Of a stretch of 64,000 nt of DNA, positions 1 to 8,755 are shown piece after piece. A program made the position numbers and the translations under genes. This stretch comes from Okeania sp034190295. Lineage in GTDB: Bacteria > Cyanobacteriota > Cyanobacteriia > Cyanobacteriales > Microcoleaceae. How positions within the stretch are numbered: position 1 is the first letter of the stretch; each line of letters begins with the position of its first letter. The notes under the pieces are model-generated. The model searched no databases. It was given only the letters and a program-made list of their open reading frames with translations, and was not told where the DNA came from. Location of the stretch: positions 21,771-85,770 of the forward strand of contig JAXHSW010000010.1 in the NCBI GenBank assembly GCA_034190295.1. Reading direction: 5' to 3'.

Positions 1-666
1 ATCAGCATCGAACTCTATTTGATTAGTTGCATCTAGGGGAGTAATCTGAATATTCAGACCATCATCCCCAAATTCAAATACTTCTTGAGCAGCTACAGGG
101 TCAATCCAAATATTAAATTCTGCCTCTAAGTTGGTAGAAAAAGGAGGATCGGGTAGCACGGGTAGATTCCCTTCTACAAATACTGCACCACCCATGATTT
201 GCAGAACCGAAATATTATCAACGATAGTGGGGTCTATTCGGAGAGCTTCGGCAATGTTAGTCATTGGGCCGGTTGCTAAAATAGCTACTGGTTCGGGAGA
301 TTGATTGATGGTTTCGACGATTAGTTCTGGTGCAGAGCTGGTTTCGACAGGTGGAGCTTCTTCGGGCAATGTGACAAAAGGTGCCCAAAAAGTATCTGAA
401 GCATCCCGAATAAAGTCAGGAAAAACATTATCACCCTCTAATGGATCGGAACGACCAACGCCTACAGGAATACCTGTTACACCAAGTCTTCCGAGCATTA
501 GCTCTACATTATCAACGAAGATTTCCGGGCGAGCAATACCTTGGCCAATAGTAATAGCTTGAACATCATATTGAGGGTTGCCTAGCACATAAGCTAATGC
601 CGTCATTCCATCTTGACTACCGTCATCATCAAAAATTAATGGGGTTGAGTTAACGTTGTCTACCAT
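1..666 (-). CDS. Inosine/uridine-preferring nucleoside hydrolase-like protein, C-terminus beyond window
   Basis: The frame is open from an ATG at 666 to the window edge, giving 222 residues with no stop. The N-terminus reads PLIFDDDGSQDGMTAL, a variant of the DxDxxxDD calcium/ribose-binding signature of the nucleoside hydrolase (IunH) family. The later AILATGPMTNIAEAL and QIMGGAVFVEGN segments match the family's conserved TGPLTNLA and MGG blocks. Such enzymes cleave the N-glycosidic bond of nucleosides. The family is normally about 310 residues, so roughly a third is missing. The signature differs from the canonical DTDPGxDD, so hydrolase activity is uncertain. No signal peptide is visible. 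Confidence 0.75.
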   Translation of the reverse strand, partial: MVDNVNSTPLIFDDDGSQDGMTALAYVLGNPQYDVQAITIGQGIARPEIFVDNVELMLGRLGVTGIPVGVGRSDPLEGDNVFPDFIRDASDTFWAPFVTLPEEAPPVETSSAPELIVETINQSPEPVAILATGPMTNIAEALRIDPTIVDNISVLQIMGGAVFVEGNLPVLPDPPFSTNLEAEFNIWIDPVAAQEVFEFGDDGLNIQITPLDATNQIEFDAD

Positions 667-917
667 AGAGATGCAAAAATTAATAAATTAATTGGCAAAT
701 ATTACAACTCTATTGGTTTTGTAGGGTATTTCTTAAATAAAAATTAATAACTTTACTCTCACCAAAAATACCATCAACTGAAGTAAATTCATATTATTTT
801 ACTTTATTAGTTATAGCACTACGCAAATAGCTTAGGACATTTTTAAATGCTTCATATATTGCTTTTGACTTTTAACTTTTGACTTTTAACTTTTGACTTG
901 CGCGTAGCGCTATAGTC

Positions 918-1250
918 CTAACCGATAGCTAACCCGCTAAACTGTCGCCGATAGGTAGATTGAAAACCCAAAACTATATCTGTCTTGGGCACACCTGCTG
1001 CTAACAACTCGTCGGCAATGCCGATATCGGTACAATCTTGTTGTATCCAGATTTTCCCATCCTTAATATCCACATGAACTGTGGTCTCATATACCCGTTT
1101 GTGGTCGTCCCAACCTAGATTAACGACTAGATAGCGATCGCGCACGGTATCGAAAACTGCTTCTACTTCCGTATCTGGAGAGATATCTTCTCCTAAGAAA
1201 CTTTCGGTCAAAATTTTTTGCACCAGTTCGGGGTAATTTAGTTTTTCCAT
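918..1250 (-). CDS. xisI: XisI family protein (fdxN element excision controlling factor)
   Basis: A 110-residue protein matching the XisI family over its whole length: MEKLNYPELVQKIL at the start, VFDTVRDRYLVVNLGW in the middle and IWIQQDCTDIGIADELL near the end. XisI and XisH were named as controlling factors for fdxN-element excision in Anabaena, but the pair is widespread in cyanobacteria without such elements, so the role here is unknown. It lies directly downstream of xisH, and its ATG overlaps the ancestral xisH stop (1238-1240) by 13 bases, so the two were translationally coupled. The 3' end (908-950) abuts short repeats. Confidence 0.9.
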   Translation of the reverse strand: MEKLNYPELVQKILTESFLGEDISPDTEVEAVFDTVRDRYLVVNLGWDDHKRVYETTVHVDIKDGKIWIQQDCTDIGIADELLAAGVPKTDIVLGFQSTYRRQFSGLAIG

Positions 1251-1785
1251 GTTATAATTTCCTCCTTATTAGGGTCAAAAATTAGTAATTTTAATTGATG
1301 TTCGGCGATGACATCTCGAACGAATTCGCGACGAAAAAAGCCATCTTCAAGAATGCGCGAATTTAGAATGCGCGAATGCGCGAATTACCTCTCCTTGAAA
1401 AGAAGAGGATTGACTAATTATGAAAAATTTTTCTTGTTTCTCCTTTAAAGGAGAGGCTTTAAACCTTAATTGTTCGGTAAACCTCAAAGGTAATTGCCAG
1501 ATATAATATTCGATTTGGATGCGCTTTTCTTAATGCAGAGCGGTAATTAAGCATTTGACCGAGAGCTAAATGAAATTCTTTAACCTCGGATGCTCCTACA
1601 AAAGATTTAACTTCTACCGCTATTTGGCGATCGCCTTTTTCGGCAGCAATGATTTTTTCTGCACCTAAGTCTATTTGGAAACTAACGTCGCCGACTCTCA
1701 TAAATAGAGGATCGTGAGTTATGGTCCATCCATCTTTTTCTAGGGCGGAGCGTACTGCGTCGTGAAAGATGTCTTTTGCTGACAT
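1238..1785 (-). pseudogene. xisH: xisH, interrupted by a family-G repeat of about 130 bp
   Basis: The N-terminal 100 or so residues (MSAKDIFHDAVRSAL to ILYLAITFEVY) are clear XisH, a PD-(D/E)XK-like protein with the IAVEVKSF core (E and K of the fold). The frame then runs into repeat DNA and stops after TIKV at 1459. The missing C-terminus resumes between 1348 and 1238 as DGFFRREFVRDVIAEH and KLLIFDPNKEEIITW, ending in TAA inside the xisI start. Deleting about 130 bp (near 1349-1478) rejoins the protein as FEVY-EDGFF. The insertion probably inactivates XisH while leaving xisI intact. Confidence 0.85.
1349..1478 (+). repeat. Family-G repeat inserted in xisH
   Basis: A core starting AATTACCTCTCC and ending AGGCTTTAAACC then TTCGGTAAA, with complementary CCTCTCCTT and AAGGAGAGG arms that can form a hairpin. 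Similar cores occur near 19386-19503, 31729-31830, 35866-35990 and, reversed, 61562-61757. Here a GAATGCGC tandem repeat precedes it, as at 19360. The exact ends are uncertain by a few bases. Confidence 0.75.
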
Positions 1786-1925
1786 AATAGCGTTTTTTTT
1801 TGTTTAATTTCGGTCGAGTTTCGGGGTTATTTTTGACATTATAGCAATTAATTTATTCTTTAACGATGCCTGACGACGGATTGTTAAATGCTTTTAATAT
1901 TCTCAATTTTCGCCGTCTAACGCAT

Positions 1926-2574
1926 CTACAATTTTTGCTGTTTGTTAGGCAAGTTACTATTAATTCCCAGGGATAAGATTCCCAAGATTTTCTCTAAGTT
2001 ATTAATAAAGTATTCTGTTAGATCGATGTGAACTTCTGTATTTTCTAATTTTAAAAATTTCCAAATATTTCCAGTTGTGACGACACCGTAAATGGTAGAA
2101 ATTTGATTACCTTGTTGTTGATTAAATTTTTGTGCTGCAATCATTTCTGCCAGACATTGCCCTAATCCAGCGTTTAAGTTTTCTTTTTTGGCTTCGACAA
2201 TGGCAAAAACTGGAGATTTAATAAATAATTGTTCTGAGTCTAGACTAATGAGAAAATCACAAGTACCATTTAATCCTTTGGTAGTATCGACGTTAAATTC
2301 TGTTCCTGAAAACAGACTAATTTGATTATTCAGGATTTTTCTGAATTCTATTAAAATTGGAGCAATAATCATTTCTGTTTGCGGAGCATTCCGTCAGGAA
2401 ACGGGCTTTTTCTGTATTAATTGCTAAAGCTAATGGTAAATTATTTTGTAATGTTTGTTTGAAAAAATCGCTTGGTTTAACTTCTGGAATATTGGCAAAA
2501 AAATCGACTTGCTCATTTATTTTTAAGGAAAATTCTTGTTGATTTTTTGGTAATGTTAAATCGCTGTAAGGCAT
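1926..2574 (-). pseudogene. PD-(D/E)XK nuclease-like conserved protein, frameshifted by a 25-bp repeat
   Basis: The N-terminal part starts at ATG 2574 (MPYSDLTLPKNQQEF) and reads to NTEKAR at about 2402. A different frame continues as EMIIAPILIEFRKIL down to 1926. Between them sit 25 bp (2377-2401) of a small dispersed repeat. Removing exactly 25 bp joins the frames as NTEKAR-EMIIAP, a junction I recognise from intact cyanobacterial homologues. The C-terminal part carries TCDFLIS then FAIVEAKKEN, the D...ExK pattern of PD-(D/E)XK folds. The intact product would be about 207 residues. Substrate and role are unknown. Confidence 0.75.
2377..2401 (-). repeat. 25-bp small dispersed repeat inside a coding region
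   Basis: Core GGAATGCTCCGCAAAC preceded by a CCTGAC arm. Relatives of 24-26 bp occur at 15570-15615 (two), 19797, 26079, 31267, 35708, 35764, 37884, 38203, 39906, 45426, 43107, 59277 and 60750. It resembles the very small mobile repeats (SDRs) described in Nostoc-type genomes. Its length shifts the host frame here. Confidence 0.85.
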
Positions 2575-2595
2575 TTGATTTTTTCTCCTTGAATG

Positions 2596-3076
2596 GGCTT
2601 TGTTGCATGAAAGTAGCGTTCTTAACATCCATTCGGCAGCTATATCGCTCTGCGACTGCAATTATGACTATTGGACAATAGTTATTGCTCTGGTGATGAG
2701 CGATCGCTTTCTTTGGCAATTATGACTATTTAACTATTGGACAATAGTTATNNNNNNNNNNNNNNNNNNNNNNNNNNNNNNNNNNNNNNNNNNNNNNNNN
2801 NNNNNNNNNNNNNNNNNNNNNNNNNNNNNNNNNNNNNNNNNNNNNNNNNNNACTATTGGACAATAGTTATTGCTCTGGTGATGAGCGATCGCTTTCTTTG
2901 GCAATTATGACTATTTAACTATTGGACAATAGTTATGGCTCTGGTGGTGAGCGATCGCTTTCTTTGGCAATTATGACTATTTAACTATTGGACAATAGTT
3001 ACAGCAGTTTCGGCACATTATTGTTGTACATATGCGGAGCAAGTGCGGCAGCTATATATTTTCATGCAATAAAACC
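2596..3076. mobile_element. Family-A element with internal tandem repeats and an assembly gap
   Basis: Left end GGCTTTGTTGCATGAAAGTA at 2596; right end is a diverged complement (TTTTCATGCAATAAAACC) at 3076. Flanks CCTTGAATG (2587-2595) and CCTTGAATA (3077-3085) look like a 9-bp target duplication with one mismatch. Inside are tandem units carrying the quasi-palindrome ACTATTGGACAATAGT and a GCGATCGC site. The N run (2752-2851) falls inside these units. No transposase is present. The right end supplies the last codons of the ORF at 3062-3274. Confidence 0.8.
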
Positions 3077-3274
3077 CCTTGAATATGTAGTGTTTTGTTG
3101 TCTGACAAATTCTTCAAATTCCTCGAATGTAGGTTCTTCTAATTGATATTTTTCCTTGGTATAATCTCCGGAACCTGCATCAAGTTCTTGGAGAAAACGT
3201 AACATTCCCACAACACCTAATGAATCTATTAGTGCTTTGTATCCTTGTTGTCTAATTTCTGTTAATTTCATCAT
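3062..3274 (-). CDS. Small protein next to PIN gene, candidate antitoxin
   Basis: About 70 residues from MMKLTEIRQQGYKAL, acidic in its second half (EEPTFEEFEEFV). An upstream ATG at 3292 is possible, but 3274 is preferred because it overlaps the PIN gene's stop (3252-3254) by about 20 bases, typical of a coupled toxin-antitoxin pair. The gene order and size fit a PIN-partner antitoxin, although no DNA-binding fold can be read with certainty. The last residues (GFIA) come from the end of the adjacent family-A element, so the native C-terminus has been replaced. Confidence 0.6.
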   Translation of the reverse strand: MMKLTEIRQQGYKALIDSLGVVGMLRFLQELDAGSGDYTKEKYQLEEPTFEEFEEFVRQQNTTYSRGFIA

Positions 3275-3425
3275 TTTTTTTCTGTAGAACATTTATTAAC
3301 CAAGTAACTGGGTTTTCTACCTTTATGGTAATTAAATCTGGATATTTTTTAGCCTTTCGTAAAAGTCTATCATCAGTAGTTAAAAAAACATCAAGATTAT
3401 AGACTTGAGCCAAAGCTAAGTGTAA

Positions 3426-3695
3426 TATCATGTCCGGTTGAATAGTTATAAATAAATGATTATAGGCAACAGCTCATCTGCTCCGAAAGGCAACAGCTCC
3501 GAAAGGCAACAGCTCCGAAAGGCAACAGGCAACAGGGATGATAAAGGATAATAGGAAACAGAAAATTTTTTCATCACTAATTATTCGGACATGATATAAC
3601 CCCGACCGTGGAGGGGAAGAAGGAAGAAGCAAGAAGCAAGAAAAAAGAGGAGGAAAAGGAGAAAGTTTTTTTTCACTAATTATCCGGACATGATA
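3426..3695. mobile_element. Family-B element in PIN gene (larger insert)
   Basis: Ends TATCATGTCCGGTTGAA and ATTATCCGGACATGATA, a 12-bp terminal inverted repeat, flanked by TAA at 3423-3425 and 3696-3698. The interior holds GGCAACAGCTCCGAAA tandem copies and purine-rich GGAAGAA repeats. A second internal GGACATGATATAA at about 3586-3598 suggests two fused copies. There is no coding capacity. Confidence 0.9.
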
Positions 3696-3800
3696 TAAAG
3701 CATCATACAGTTTAAATCCTAGTCTCACTAAATCTGATGCTAATGATTTTACGGCTTCATTAGTCTTTAAATAATTAGCAGCATCAGTAGCAATAGATAA

Positions 3801-3923
3801 TATCATGTTCGGTTAAATACTTATAAATAAACTACTCAGAATTCAGCAATTCTGCAATTCAGGAGGGAAGAAAGAAGAAGAGAAGGAGAAAGTTTTTTTA
3901 TAACTGATTATCCGAACATGATA
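3801..3923. mobile_element. Family-B element in PIN gene (smaller insert)
   Basis: A 123-bp copy with ends TATCATGTTCGG and CCGAACATGATA, where the TIRs share a compensatory change, flanked by TAA at 3798-3800 and 3924-3926. It contains GTTATAAATAAA-like sequence near one end and a purine-rich stretch near the other, as in the other family-B copies. Confidence 0.9.
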
Positions 3924-4167
3924 TAAGAGCTTTTCTAGTTTTTCTTTTTTATAATTTACATTTTTGGCAATTTCAAATTGAATTGCATCACTGTTAACTA
4001 ATGCCCATTTTTTCTGTTCGCAATTTTCTAGAATAGACATAATGGCTTCTGCTTCTAATTTTATTCTAGATTGCTCTAGATCGTCTAGAGGGCGACATAG
4101 ACAAAAAATATCAGCGTAGATGAAATAGTTTTTAGTCATTACTTATTCCGATCGATAATCTTAATCT

Positions 4168-6801
4168 TCAGAAAGGTTCTGAATTATTGCCTAGCTTTTT
4201 TAATGCTTTTGCAGCAGAGGAACGCACCTCTGAGTTGCTATCTTGAAGTAAGGCTGACAGTGCTTGCATTACAGGTTTAGAAGCATTACCTAATTTGCCT
4301 AACACCTGTGCAGCAAAAGAACGCACTCTTGGCTCTCGATCTTGAAGTAAAGCTAAAAGAGCTTCCACCACAGGTTCAGCAGAATTACCTAAGTTCCCTA
4401 AAGCCTCTACAGCAGACAAACGCACCTTTGAATCATAATCTTCAAGTAGTGCTAAAAGAGCGTGCACTACAGTTTCAGAACTATTGCCTAAGCTGCCCAA
4501 CGCCTGGGCCACATAGAAACGCACAATGAAATCGCGATCTTGAAGTAGGGTTAAAAGAGCTTGCACTACAGTTTCAGAACTATTGCCTAAGTTACCCAAC
4601 GCCTTTATGGCTAAGAGACGCATTAATAAATCATCATCTTGAAGTAAGGTTAAAAGAGCTTGCATCACTGGCTCAGAAGTATTGCCTAAGTTGTCCAACG
4701 CCCGTACAGCAGAACGACGCACCTTTGAATCACGATCTTGAAGTATGGCTAAAAGGGCTTGCATCACTGGTTCAGAAGTATTGCCTAAGTTGCCCAACAC
4801 CTGTACAGCAGAGGAACGCACTTTTGAATTTTCATCTTTTAGAAATTTGATAATATCAGGAGCAACAAATTTAGCAAGCGAACCACTATCTCCTATTTTT
4901 TTAAGATCGTCCACCCTATCTTGTACCGTTACCCCTGGAGCAAACAAGTTTCGGACAAGCCTTTTAATCCTTTGCTTTTTTAGTTCTTGTCTCAAAGCAT
5001 CCAAATCTAATCCTGCTAATTTCCCAATTTCATCTGCTACAAAACTAGGTACTCTAACCTCCGAACCTTTTGCCAAACAACAATCTCTCACTGCCAACAA
5101 AAAGCCTTTAATTTCTTTCTTACTCAACTTTTCCTCTACTTTTGCCAGGAACTCCCGCCACTTTTCCTCATCATCCTTATTCTCCTGTACCAAATATAGT
5201 GCAGCCAAATATTCTGCCACCGGATCGAGAGCAAAACAAATTTTGTTTCTGTCTTTTCTTTCACCATATCCAATAGACTTAAGCAGTCGCAGGTGTTTCT
5301 CAAAATACTCAAGACATAATGTTGCATCATTTCTCCCCAAATCTTCAAAAGCTCTAACCACTGCTTCCCGGTCTGCATAGGATGGTTTATAATTTTGCTC
5401 CAAACATTTCCAAGCAATTAGTTGAGCATCCTGTTTAATAGTAGGATATTCACTCTTAGTCTCTCTTTCTCCTTGACGGTTCAACTTTTCTAAGTGGTTA
5501 AGTATCAGATCGGGAATATTGTCGAGAGAACCCTCGGAAGTAAAATTATTCTCCTTACTATTAATCATCTTCTCAGCATAAAGCTTTGCCAGCAAAACAG
5601 TAATCGTCTTCTGTTCCCCAACAATGCGTGCAAGTTGAGCGCATTCCTGTAAAAATTCTTCTTGATCCGTCTCAAATAAATGCCACTTACCGCACTCCTT
5701 CAAATATTGCTCAATAAAGTAAGCTAATTTTCCTCCATCAAACCTGAGAGTTTTAATTTTAATATCAATACCCCGGAAATCTTCCTCTATTCTAGAAGTG
5801 ACAATTAAAGCATTTGCCGGAAACTCTTTCGGGTCGGGATTAATTTTCTCTTGAGTTTCTTGACTCAGTTCTGAATAACTATCTACTATCAATAAAATTC
5901 GGCGCTGTCGCAGTAGTTGTTTAACTAATAATTCATCAACAATCATTTGTTCGTTGTCAATCAACTCCTGAATTTCTGCCATCATTGCTTCCATTATGGG
6001 TTTGATGCCATCTCCAGCATTATCGATTTCCTTCTCAATTAAAACTGGTAACATCAAATGTTTGGCTAAAGCTTTAGACCGATCCTGCTTTTTCATTGCC
6101 CATTTAGCAATTTGACAAGCAATAGTTGTTTTTCCTGAGCCTCCTTCACCCCAAATTAACAGTCGCACTCGCTTTTCTCTGTTAAAAGGTTCGCTCAAGG
6201 TTTCCGCTGTCAGCTCATCAATTTCCTGACTGTTTAATTCAACTGGAAGTGAAACATAATCTTTTCGCTCCTCAACAGTTTCATTCTCCAGAAACTTCTG
6301 TTGAAAAGTCGCCAGATGTTTTTCCACCCAAGCATCTAATACCCTGGGGCGATATTTGAGAAAACGTAAGATACCAACAGGTAGTTTAACTTCTGGAGTT
6401 ATGGGTGTTTTCGGTATATTAAATTCCGCAGGTAGAACCAATAACCATAAGGGACGAAACCAGAGAATTCCCAAATACAAACCTGGCAGCACAAAGATTA
6501 AAATTAACCACTGTTCTAGTTCTTTGATTAAAATTAACCACTTTTGCAGCTCTTTATTTTCTTCCGAATTTTCCGAATTTTCTTGTGTTGTTTGTTCGGT
6601 GGGTTGAGTTGTATTTTTTTGCTCAAGGTCAGCGCTAGGTTGAGGGTTAGGCTCAACATTTTCTTGGGCAAAGACTAGACTATTAATTTGCTTAGTGCTT
6701 GGGTGTAATAGAGAAAAACTTGTTACTATTAAAGGCAAAGAAGTAGACACCAGAGCTATTTTTAACACAGCTAATAAGGTCTGTTTAGGTAGTTTGACCA
6801 T
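4168..6801 (-). CDS. Membrane-anchored NACHT-type NTPase with C-terminal HEAT repeats
   Basis: 877 residues. A hydrophobic stretch at about 8-30 looks like a signal or anchor. A Q/N/E/T-rich linker follows at 50-85, then a second hydrophobic region at about 97-125. The NTPase has Walker A GEGGSGKT at 218-225 and a Walker B-like RRILLIVDSYSEL at about 300-312, as in NACHT/STAND ATPases. Residues about 630-877 hold six or seven near-identical HEAT-type repeats of about 39 residues (VRSSAVQVLGNLGN type), whose DNA similarity suggests recent expansion. STAND ATPases with repeat sensors include antiphage proteins, but cyanobacteria also carry many with unknown roles. It stands alone here with no effector gene beside it. 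Confidence 0.85.
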   Translation of the reverse strand: MVKLPKQTLLAVLKIALVSTSLPLIVTSFSLLHPSTKQINSLVFAQENVEPNPQPSADLEQKNTTQPTEQTTQENSENSEENKELQKWLILIKELEQWLILIFVLPGLYLGILWFRPLWLLVLPAEFNIPKTPITPEVKLPVGILRFLKYRPRVLDAWVEKHLATFQQKFLENETVEERKDYVSLPVELNSQEIDELTAETLSEPFNREKRVRLLIWGEGGSGKTTIACQIAKWAMKKQDRSKALAKHLMLPVLIEKEIDNAGDGIKPIMEAMMAEIQELIDNEQMIVDELLVKQLLRQRRILLIVDSYSELSQETQEKINPDPKEFPANALIVTSRIEEDFRGIDIKIKTLRFDGGKLAYFIEQYLKECGKWHLFETDQEEFLQECAQLARIVGEQKTITVLLAKLYAEKMINSKENNFTSEGSLDNIPDLILNHLEKLNRQGERETKSEYPTIKQDAQLIAWKCLEQNYKPSYADREAVVRAFEDLGRNDATLCLEYFEKHLRLLKSIGYGERKDRNKICFALDPVAEYLAALYLVQENKDDEEKWREFLAKVEEKLSKKEIKGFLLAVRDCCLAKGSEVRVPSFVADEIGKLAGLDLDALRQELKKQRIKRLVRNLFAPGVTVQDRVDDLKKIGDSGSLAKFVAPDIIKFLKDENSKVRSSAVQVLGNLGNTSEPVMQALLAILQDRDSKVRRSAVRALDNLGNTSEPVMQALLTLLQDDDLLMRLLAIKALGNLGNSSETVVQALLTLLQDRDFIVRFYVAQALGSLGNSSETVVHALLALLEDYDSKVRLSAVEALGNLGNSAEPVVEALLALLQDREPRVRSFAAQVLGKLGNASKPVMQALSALLQDSNSEVRSSAAKALKKLGNNSEPF

Positions 6802-6984
6802 AAATTAGAATATCCAAAAAGAGAATTTTTGAATGTATATTATAGCAATTATTGTCAATAAATGGGTGGAAAGCGATCGCTATTGTTAAATCTCCAGAAG
6901 GAAAAGAGCGATCGCCCCTCAGAGGTGGTTGGTTTTGGAGAAGCGATATTGCATCCGCAACGCTCCGCGAACGCTTTGGAGTAA

Positions 6985-7053
6985 CTATAAAGTCACCCAT
7001 TCATCAAGGGAAATAGGACGAGCGATAATTTTCTCAATTTCTCGAATTATCAT
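6985..7053 (-). pseudogene. 22-residue remnant resembling the Uma2 endonuclease N-terminus
   Basis: The ATG at 7053 opens MIIREIEKIIARPISLDEW and stops at 6985. The beginning resembles the start of Uma2-family (DUF820) proteins, which usually continue for about 190 residues; nothing recognisable follows. The assignment rests on a short match. Confidence 0.3.
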
Positions 7054-7101
7054 TGTCAATTCTATCCGTTTTCACTCTCGAGGTAATTATTAATTATTAA
7101 T

Positions 7102-7684
7102 GGCTTTGTTGCATGAAAGTATATAGCTGCCGCACTTGCTCCGCATATGTACAACAATAACCTGCGGAAACTGCTGTAACTATTGTCCAATAGTAAGAAT
7201 TGCAGTCGCACAGCGATCGCTCTTCAGCAGAGCCTTAACGAAGTCAGCAAGTCTGCAAGTCAGTAGGGGCGAACGGCCGAAAGCTTGCGCATAACTATCG
7301 AATGGCGCCCGTACAGAAGTTAACCCACCCCTAACCCCTCCCTGGAGGGGAAATAGAGGATTTGAGAAAAGCTCCAAAAACCCTATCGCCTTAAAAGGCG
7401 GGGTTTTAGACCCATGTTATTTTGATAACTATTGTCCAATAGTAAGAATTGCGATCGCACAGCAATATAGCTGCCGCACTTACTCCGAATGGCGCTCTTC
7501 AGCAGAGCCATAACTATTGTCCAATAGTAAGAATTGCGATCGCACAGCAATATAGCTGCCGCACTTACTCCGAATGGCGCTCTTCAGCAGAGCCATAACT
7601 ATTGTCCAATAGTAAGAATTGCAGTCGCAGGGCGATATAACTGCCGAATGGATGTTAAGAACGCTACTTTCATGCAACAAAGCC
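7102..7684. mobile_element. Family-A element with a family-D repeat nested inside
   Basis: Perfect terminal inverted repeats GGCTTTGTTGCATGAAAGTA (7102-7121) and its complement ending at 7684, flanked by ATTATTAAT at 7093-7101 and 7685-7693. The flank lies in TTAATTA tandem repeats, which weakens that evidence a little. The interior contains ACTATTGTCCAATAGT units and a family-D copy (about 7318-7430). Short ORFs here are repeat translations, not genes. Confidence 0.85.
7318..7430 (+). repeat. Family-D repeat (double-hairpin element)
   Basis: Starts ACCCACCCCTAACCCCTCC, has a GGAGGGG hairpin, then GATTTGAGAAAAGCTC, a CGCCTTTTAAGGCG-type hairpin and ends CATGTTATTTTGATAA. Other copies: 10938-11043, 17221-17327, reversed at 61236-61352, and a partial reversed copy at 28462-28512. 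Confidence 0.8.
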
Positions 7685-7695
7685 ATTATTAATTA

Positions 7696-7962
7696 TTAAT
7701 TATTAATTGTTGAAACGGTGTCCACCAGCTCACGAGTTGGCTCCTCGTTCAAATTGATATTGTTGATAATTGGCAGAGCATGACGGAGTTTCAACCCTAT
7801 TAGGATCCAATCTTCTAGGGTCGAGCGTAACTCATTCTCGCACTGGCGCAGTGTGGATGCAAATGCGATAACGCCTTTGCAGGATGGAATTCGACCGACG
7901 AAAGTACCATCTTCGAGTTTATCGTAAACTGCTTCGGACATTGCTTCGTCTATAGAACCCAT
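7696..7962 (-). CDS. HicB-like antitoxin family protein, no HicA beside it
   Basis: 88 residues. EAVYDKLEDGTFVGRIPSC then GVIAFASTLRQCENEL and TLEDWILIGLKL match the partial RNase H-like fold of HicB-family proteins common in cyanobacteria. HicB normally neutralises the mRNA interferase HicA, a 60-80 residue double-stranded RNA-binding-like protein. None lies on either side: a family-A element borders it downstream and repeats upstream. Part of its 5' region (about 7957-8060) is duplicated at 15119-15240. It may be an orphan, or its partner may have been displaced by repeats. Confidence 0.8.
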   Translation of the reverse strand: MGSIDEAMSEAVYDKLEDGTFVGRIPSCKGVIAFASTLRQCENELRSTLEDWILIGLKLRHALPIINNINLNEEPTRELVDTVSTINN

Positions 7963-8059
7963 TTGATATCTATATAATTATGGTAGTCAAGTCTTTTTCG
8001 TTGAGATTTTGAGGAAAATTCAGTTGAAGGAGTGTTGAATTTGTTGTATTCTTTCTCCC

Positions 8060-8755
<696 letters not shown>

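Larger units (their letters stand above)
3252..4139 (-). pseudogene. PIN-domain ribonuclease (VapC-like), interrupted twice by family-B elements
   Basis: Three pieces rebuild one protein of about 162 residues. Piece 1 (4139-3924) is MTKNYFIYADIFCLCRPLDD to KEKLEKL. Piece 2 (3800-3696) is SIATDAANYLK to GFKLYDA. Piece 3 (3425-3252) is LHLALAQVYNLDVFLTTDDRL to the stop. FIYADIF, LYDALHLA and FLTTDDRL are the acidic PIN motifs. Inserts 3801-3923 and 3426-3695 are each followed by a duplicated TAA. Removing insert plus one TAA takes out 126 and 273 bases, multiples of three, so all three pieces share one frame. Both inserts bring stop codons, so the toxin is probably dead. The partner gene lies just downstream. 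Confidence 0.85.

Noticed and set aside
4745..5380. Plus-strand ORF of 211 codons
   Set aside because: It is the shadow of the NACHT-HEAT gene; the minus strand has the recognisable domains.
6785..7000. Minus-strand ORF of 71 codons before the NACHT gene
   Set aside because: It is made of HIP1-rich repeat sequence and overlaps the NACHT start with no recognisable motif.
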